The notes beneath the pieces were generated by a model that had not been told where the DNA came from, made no database searches, and worked only from the letters and a program-made list of their open reading frames with translations. From Jiella pelagia (GTDB lineage: Bacteria > Pseudomonadota > Alphaproteobacteria > Rhizobiales > Rhizobiaceae), in assembly GCF_026898155.1 (NCBI RefSeq), contig NZ_CP114029.1, forward strand, positions 875,501-939,500: 64,000 nucleotides of DNA, written 5' to 3'. Position 1 is the first letter of the stretch, and every line of letters starts with the position of its first letter. Positions 57,877 to 64,000 of the stretch are shown here, one piece after another. Both the position numbers and the translations under genes were made by a program.

Positions 57877-58180
57877 CCGTCCGAAGTAGCTCTCGCGTGA
57901 AACCGCCCGCAGCTTTGCGGGCGGCGGACCGCTAGATACTGTCCCCTTTTACGGGTAGCGGCAGGCGCAGACGGAAGAACGGCGGGTGATGCCGGAAAAT
58001 CCGCGCGCCGCCTGAACATCTGCGACGCGGACCGCTCGCCGGCACCCTATGCTCCTTGACTCTCGCTGCCCTATCTTCACTCTCACAAAAGCATGAGGCG
58101 AACATCCGTGCCGCCTGTCCAAGGAGGTTCGGACGGATAGGAGGCGCGCCGAAAGCGCGCAATTCGCCGCCGAGGGAGGA
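57877..58180. other. Intergenic stretch between glgP and glgC
   Basis: About 300 bp with a hairpin (CCGCCCGC-N6-GCGGGCGG at 57903-57924) just after glgP and the promoter region of glgC. No gene is seen. In most relatives glgB lies here or next to it. Confidence 0.5.
57903..57924. terminator. Hairpin after glgP
   Basis: Perfect 8-bp GC stem with the loop AGCTTT, 27 bases past the glgP stop. There is no T-run. Confidence 0.5.
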
Positions 58181-59456
58181 ATGATGGCAGATTCACGACC
58201 GTTCGCACCGCTGGCGCGCGACGCCATGGCCTACGTCCTCGCAGGCGGACGGGGCAGCCGGCTGCTCGAATTGACGGATAGCCGCGCCAAGCCGGCCGTC
58301 TATTTCGGCGGCAAGACCCGCATCATCGACTTCGCGCTCTCGAACGCGATCAATTCCGGCATCCGCCGCATCGGTGTCGCCACCCAGTACAAGGCCCACA
58401 GCCTGATCCGCCATCTGCAGAACGGCTGGAACTTCCTGCGGCCCGGTCGCAATGAGAGTTTCGACATCCTGCCCGCCAGCCAGCGCGTCTCGGAAGACCA
58501 GTGGTATGCGGGAACGGCCGATGCGGTCTACCAGAACATCGACATCATCGAGGCCTACGCGCCCAAATACATCGTCATCCTTGCCGGCGATCATATCTAT
58601 AAAATGGACTATGAGATCATGCTCCAGCAGCATGTCGACGCCGGCGCGGACGTGACGGTGGGCTGCCTGGAAGTGCCGCGCATGGAAGCGGTCGGCTTCG
58701 GCGTGATGCATGTCGACGAACACTACCAGATCACCGACTTCGTCGAAAAGCCCAAGGATCCTCCGGCGATCCCGGGGCGCCCGGACGTTGCTCTGGCCTC
58801 GATGGGCATCTACGTCTTCGAGACGAATTTCCTGATGGACCAGCTGCGCCGCGACGCCTCCGATCCCAACTCGCAGCGCGATTTCGGCAAGGACATCATC
58901 CCGCATATCGTGCGCCACGGAAAGGCGGTGGCCCACCGCTTCAACCGCTCGGTCGTGCGCTCGGCGATGGAACCGGACAACGAGGCCTATTGGCGCGACG
59001 TCGGCACGGTCGACGCCTATTGGCAGGCCAACATCGACCTCACCGACATCGTCCCGCCGCTCGACATTTATGACCGCGACTGGCCGATCTGGACCTACGC
59101 CGAGATCAACCCGCCGGCGAAATTCGTCCATGACGAGGACGGGCGGCGCGGCACGGCGATCTCCTCGCTCGTCTCCGGCGACTGCATCATCTCCGGCGGA
59201 TCGCTCAATCGCTCGCTGGTCTTCACCGGCGTCCGGGTGCACTCCTATTCGCAGCTCGACCATGCCATAGCCCTGCCGCAGAGCCATATCGGCCGCAGCG
59301 CGCGGGTCAAGAACGCCGTCATCGACCGCGGTGTCGTCATTCCCGACGGGCTGGTGATCGGCGAAGACCCCGAGGCTCGACGCCAAGCGCTTTCGCAGAA
59401 CAAGTTCCGGAATCTGCCTCGTCACCAAGCCGATGATCGACCGGCTGAGCTACTGA
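58181..59456 (+). CDS. glgC: Glucose-1-phosphate adenylyltransferase (one frameshift near the end)
   Basis: Makes ADP-glucose for glycogen. After correction it has 424 residues. N-terminal nucleotide site [20 protein letters not shown], then [19 protein letters not shown] and [11 protein letters not shown]; the left-handed beta-helix end has [20 protein letters not shown]. The break at 59372-59378 is GAGCTC read GAGGCTC. With it corrected, the protein ends in [20 protein letters not shown] then DRLSY, the normal GlgC C-terminus, five bases before glgA. As read, glgC would be fused with glgA, which is an artefact. Confidence 0.95.
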
Positions 59457-59461
59457 CCGGC

Positions 59462-60907
59462 ATGCGCATTCTCTCGGTTGCCTCGGAAGTCTTTCCGCTG
59501 ATCAAGACCGGCGGTCTGGCCGACGTCGCCGGTGCACTGCCCGGCGCACTCGCCGGGCTTGGCGGCGACGTCACCACCATGCTGCCCGGCTATCCCGTCG
59601 TCCTTGCGGCCCTGGCGCGATCGAATGCCCGGGTAGAAAGGCTTCCGCTAGCCCCGGTCCTTGGCGCCGAGGCATCGATCCTCGCCGTCGAACTCGCCGG
59701 GTTGAAGCTCTTCGTCCTCGATATCCCGGAGCTCTACGACCGCCTCGGCGGACCGTATTCCGACGCCGGGGGACACGACTTTCCCGACAACTGGAGGCGC
59801 TTTGCGGCGCTTTCGAAAGCCGGCGCGCGCGTCGCTCAAGGGGCGGTCGCCGGCTATCGGCCGGACATTCTTCATGCCCATGACTGGCAGGCGGCGCTGG
59901 CGCCGGTCTATCTCGCCGCCTCGAACCGCCCCCGCCCGCGGACCGTCCTGACCATCCACAACCTCGCCTTTCAGGGCAACTATCCTTCGCACGTCTTTCC
60001 CGAACTCGATCTTCCGGCCGCCACCTGGTCGATCGCGGGCGTCGAATATTACGGCAATGTCGGCTTTCTCAAAGGCGGGCTCCATGCCTGCGACGTCGTT
60101 ACCACCGTCAGCCCGACCTATGCCGAGGAGATCGTCACCGAGGGTGGCGGCATGGGTCTCGACGGGTTGCTGCGCGGCCGCGGCTCGCGCCTCGTCGGCA
60201 TCGTCAACGGCATCGACACGGACGTCTGGAACCCCGAGGCCGACCCGGCAATCGCAGCCGGCTATTCGGCAGCCGATCTCAAGCCGCGGTCCCACAACAA
60301 GCGGGCGCTCGAAGGCGAGTTCGGCCTCCGGCGCGAGGACGGCCCGATCTTCGCCGTGGTCAGCCGATTGACCTGGCAGAAGGGCCTCGATCTCGTCGCC
60401 GGCATCTGCTCCGAGATCGTCGCACGCGGCATTCGCCTCGTCGTCGTCGGCTCGGGCGAGGCGATGATCGAGGGTGCCTTTCAGGCCGCCCATTCGAAGC
60501 ACCCCGACAGGGTGGGCGTCCGGATCGGCTATGACGAACCGCTGTCGCACCGGGTGCAGGCCGGCGCCGACGCGATCCTCATCCCCTCCCGCTTCGAGCC
60601 CTGCGGCCTCACCCAGCTCTACGGCCTGCGCTATGGCTGCATTCCGGTCGTCGCCAAGGTCGGCGGCCTCGCCGACACGGTGGTCGACGCGAACTATGCG
60701 GCGGTCGGCGCCGCGGCCGCCACCGGCGTCATCTTCTCGCCGCCCGACGAGGCGTCGCTGCTCGGCGCCGTCGACCGGACGCTCGGCCTCTACGAGGACG
60801 CCGGCGTCTGGCGGAAGATGCAAGCCGCGGCTATGAAGTCGGACGTTTCCTGGGAAAAGAGCGCGCGGATCTATGCGGGTCTCTACCGCGATCTGATGAA
60901 AGAGTAG
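59462..60907 (+). CDS. glgA: Glycogen synthase (ADP-glucose dependent)
   Basis: GT5 glucosyltransferase of 481 residues extending alpha-1,4-glucan from ADP-glucose. The N-terminus [20 protein letters not shown] then DVAGALP contains the ADP-glucose-binding KTGG motif. [28 protein letters not shown] and [18 protein letters not shown] are conserved GlgA segments. ATG 59462 lies five bases after the corrected glgC stop. It is the middle gene of glgC-glgA-pgm. Confidence 0.96.
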   Translation: MRILSVASEVFPLIKTGGLADVAGALPGALAGLGGDVTTMLPGYPVVLAALARSNARVERLPLAPVLGAEASILAVELAGLKLFVLDIPELYDRLGGPYSDAGGHDFPDNWRRFAALSKAGARVAQGAVAGYRPDILHAHDWQAALAPVYLAASNRPRPRTVLTIHNLAFQGNYPSHVFPELDLPAATWSIAGVEYYGNVGFLKGGLHACDVVTTVSPTYAEEIVTEGGGMGLDGLLRGRGSRLVGIVNGIDTDVWNPEADPAIAAGYSAADLKPRSHNKRALEGEFGLRREDGPIFAVVSRLTWQKGLDLVAGICSEIVARGIRLVVVGSGEAMIEGAFQAAHSKHPDRVGVRIGYDEPLSHRVQAGADAILIPSRFEPCGLTQLYGLRYGCIPVVAKVGGLADTVVDANYAAVGAAAATGVIFSPPDEASLLGAVDRTLGLYEDAGVWRKMQAAAMKSDVSWEKSARIYAGLYRDLMKE

Positions 60908-62540
<1,633 letters not shown>

Positions 62541-62711
62541 GCCCACGCGAAGCGGTGCCGCCTTTGCCTGCATAGTCCTGCCAGCGAATCCGACTGAGGC
62601 CTTCGGTCAGCCACCGACGGTTCAGTCCCATGCCGAGACGTTCGGCATGGGGGGCACGGTTCCGAATGCCGAACGGCATCGCTTCGACGTCGCCAGGCAG
62701 GCGAGTGCTTG

Positions 62712-62933
62712 TCACGGTTTGATGACGATCTCGACGCGCCTGTTCTGCTGGCGGCCGCCGTTTTCGAAGACGCGGCTGCCGATGTCCTGCCGGACGAGGC
62801 CGGCAAGATTGGCAACGGTCGTGGAAGGCGTCAACCCGAGGTTCATGCCCCGGGCCGAGGCTCCGTTGGTGGTCGCGGCGAAGCAGGAGGCTGCGAGAAT
62901 GGCGGCGGTCGCCAGAGCGGTGAATTTCGGCAT
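62712..62933 (-). CDS. Small exported protein with an OmpA-like C-terminal tail
   Basis: Protein of 73 residues with a signal peptide (MPKFTALATAAILAASCFAA). The rest is short and ends GGRQQNRRVEIVIKP, like the last strand of an OmpA C-terminal peptidoglycan-binding domain (NRRVEIV). A GGAGTTGACCG ribosome site precedes ATG. It may be a remnant or a minimal stand-alone piece of such a domain. Confidence 0.65.
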   Translation of the reverse strand: MPKFTALATAAILAASCFAATTNGASARGMNLGLTPSTTVANLAGLVRQDIGSRVFENGGRQQNRRVEIVIKP

Positions 62934-63091
62934 CGGTCAACTCCTTCGGGGTCTTGGCGGCCCGTCTGGGCTGCCGTTGTCCAGAAGCTACAAGTCGCCG
63001 CGACTGGTCTCAGTGACCTGCGTCACAGCAGCAGTTCAGGCAGCCGGCCGCGAGGCGGCCACGGCGGCAACGGCCTGCCAAGCCAACCGCA

Positions 63092-64000
63092 TCAGTCCGC
63101 GCCACCCGTTGCCTCGCCATACAGCGCTCGCACGTCCTGCATCAGGGCGCGGCGGGAGTCCGGCCGCAGATACATCATGTGGCCGCCGAGATAGTCTTCG
63201 ATGCGGATCGGCTCGGCGCCGGCGAGCGGCGGCAGCTGTGAAACGAGGTAGCGCGAGGCGAAGTAGGGCGTCGCGAGATCGGTGTAGCCGCCGGCGATCA
63301 ACACCTGGAGCGCCGGATTGTAGGCCCGCGCCTCCTGCAGGTCTCCCATGGCGTCTGCATAGCCCTGGTCGGAGCCACCATTGCCATAGTCCCAGCGTCG
63401 GCTGATATCACCGTTAAGAAGGCGATAGGTGATGTCCGTCCGGAAGCCGAGTTCGCTGCGCAGATAGCCGACATAGGCCGAGGTCCAGATCGGCCCCATG
63501 CGGTCGAGAATCGCATCCGGGCCGTGCGGAAACGAGCTGTCCGCCCCGATCCCCGGCCCCGAGACCGCGCCGTCGTAGCGGCTGAGGACCTGGCCCTCGT
63601 CCCGCTCGAAGAGGCTGGCGAAGGTCGACAGCGAGATCGCCGCGAACCGGCGCCTGACGAGATCCGGCGGCAGGCCGGTGAGTTCGGCGACCCGGCCGGT
63701 GGCCCGCTCCCGCGTCGCCTGTGGCCCGGCGGCCAGCGCCGTCAGATAGTCGCCGAGGGCATAGTCCTCCACCGGCTTCAGCCGGCTCTTCATCTCGGCG
63801 CGATCGCCGACGCCCTGCCGCATGAAATTCACCGCGGCCATCGACGGCAATCCGACGGCAAAGGGGAGGATCTGCGCGGTCTGATGGCCGAAGAGCAGGG
63901 AGAAGTCGAGCGCCGGCGAGATCATCACGACGCCGCTCAGGGCTACGCCGGAACTGTCCGGCAGCGCCTTGGCGAGCAGCGCCGCACGAAACCCGCCGTA
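63092..64000 (-). CDS. S10-like serine carboxypeptidase family protein (partial)
   Basis: C-terminal part of an exported serine carboxypeptidase-like alpha/beta hydrolase; the frame stays open to the right edge and beyond. At the edge it reads YGGFRAALLAKALPDSSG, just after the nucleophile motif ESYGG. The catalytic aspartate is in IAGGYTDLATPYFAS and the histidine in YLGGHMMYLRPDSR. These positions match bacterial peptidase S10 family members. The signal peptide would lie outside the window. Confidence 0.85.
   Translation of the reverse strand, partial: YGGFRAALLAKALPDSSGVALSGVVMISPALDFSLLFGHQTAQILPFAVGLPSMAAVNFMRQGVGDRAEMKSRLKPVEDYALGDYLTALAAGPQATRERATGRVAELTGLPPDLVRRRFAAISLSTFASLFERDEGQVLSRYDGAVSGPGIGADSSFPHGPDAILDRMGPIWTSAYVGYLRSELGFRTDITYRLLNGDISRRWDYGNGGSDQGYADAMGDLQEARAYNPALQVLIAGGYTDLATPYFASRYLVSQLPPLAGAEPIRIEDYLGGHMMYLRPDSRRALMQDVRALYGEATGGAD

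Noticed and set aside
58181..60907. A continuous frame joining glgC and glgA as one 908-residue protein
   Set aside because: The join depends on the extra base in GAGCTC at 59372. Without it GlgC ends normally five bases before the glgA start.

Overview
The window is GC-rich chromosomal DNA of an alphaproteobacterium. It most likely comes from the Hyphomicrobiales (Rhizobiales). The basis is a Brucella-type Omp10 lipoprotein, alphaproteobacterial homospermidine synthase, a TolC gene followed by a PIMT-like methyltransferase, an ArsR/methyltransferase regulator next to metF, and an alphaproteobacterial-style trans-acting sRNA. I cannot fix the genus; Aurantimonadaceae-like lineages fit but are not proven.

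Layout. 1-16.4 kb holds housekeeping and transport genes: tolC (cut by the window edge), a PIMT-like methyltransferase, a dicarboxylate/glutamate symporter, a P450 + alpha/beta-fold membrane protein + B12-radical SAM cluster, a Kef-type antiporter, ornithine/lysine decarboxylase, an amidase, metF with its ArsR-methyltransferase neighbour, and trmO. 16.4-21.2 kb is an insertion hot spot. A CSS-EAL cyclic-di-GMP phosphodiesterase gene is cut in two by one IS256-family element, and a second IS256-family element sits 0.9 kb away. 21.6-30.8 kb has an M81 (MlrC) peptidase, opgD, an iron-type ABC transporter and fhs, followed by a predicted sRNA with three CCUCCC loops. 31.1-35.7 kb is a small accessory island beside a relic of putA: TetR, aldo-keto reductase, NmrA-like reductase, CPBP protease and a DUF1761-like gene. 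35.7-46.8 kb has a TerB-like protein, a class I aldolase, homospermidine synthase, omp10, hemH with an FrhB-like reductase, and a stomatin/NfeD pair. 46.9-49.9 kb is a purine-ureide operon (puuE-uraD fusion, alc, allA). 50-52 kb has two small paralogues, one split by an IS481-family element. 52-62.5 kb carries a succinate-semialdehyde-type dehydrogenase, pgi-glgP, and glgC-glgA-pgm (glycogen metabolism). The right edge holds an S10-like peptidase, cut by the window.

The most striking signal is not a gene. Six otherwise well-conserved genes (tolC, the DAACS symporter twice, homospermidine synthase twice, glgP, glgC, pgm) and the 3' end of the stomatin gene are frameshifted by exactly one extra base. 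In all nine cases the extra base lies in the centre of a GAGCTC palindrome, which reads GAGGCTC or GAGCCTC. No intact CGAGCTCG octamer is left in 64 kb. This looks like a systematic read error at a modified motif, so the strain probably methylates GAGCTC. A second class of frameshift (alc, pgi, aldo-keto reductase, DUF1761-like) is a one-base shortening of a homopolymer. I therefore annotate these genes as functional CDSs with corrected frames. The EAL gene, the IS481-split small gene and putA are treated as truly broken.
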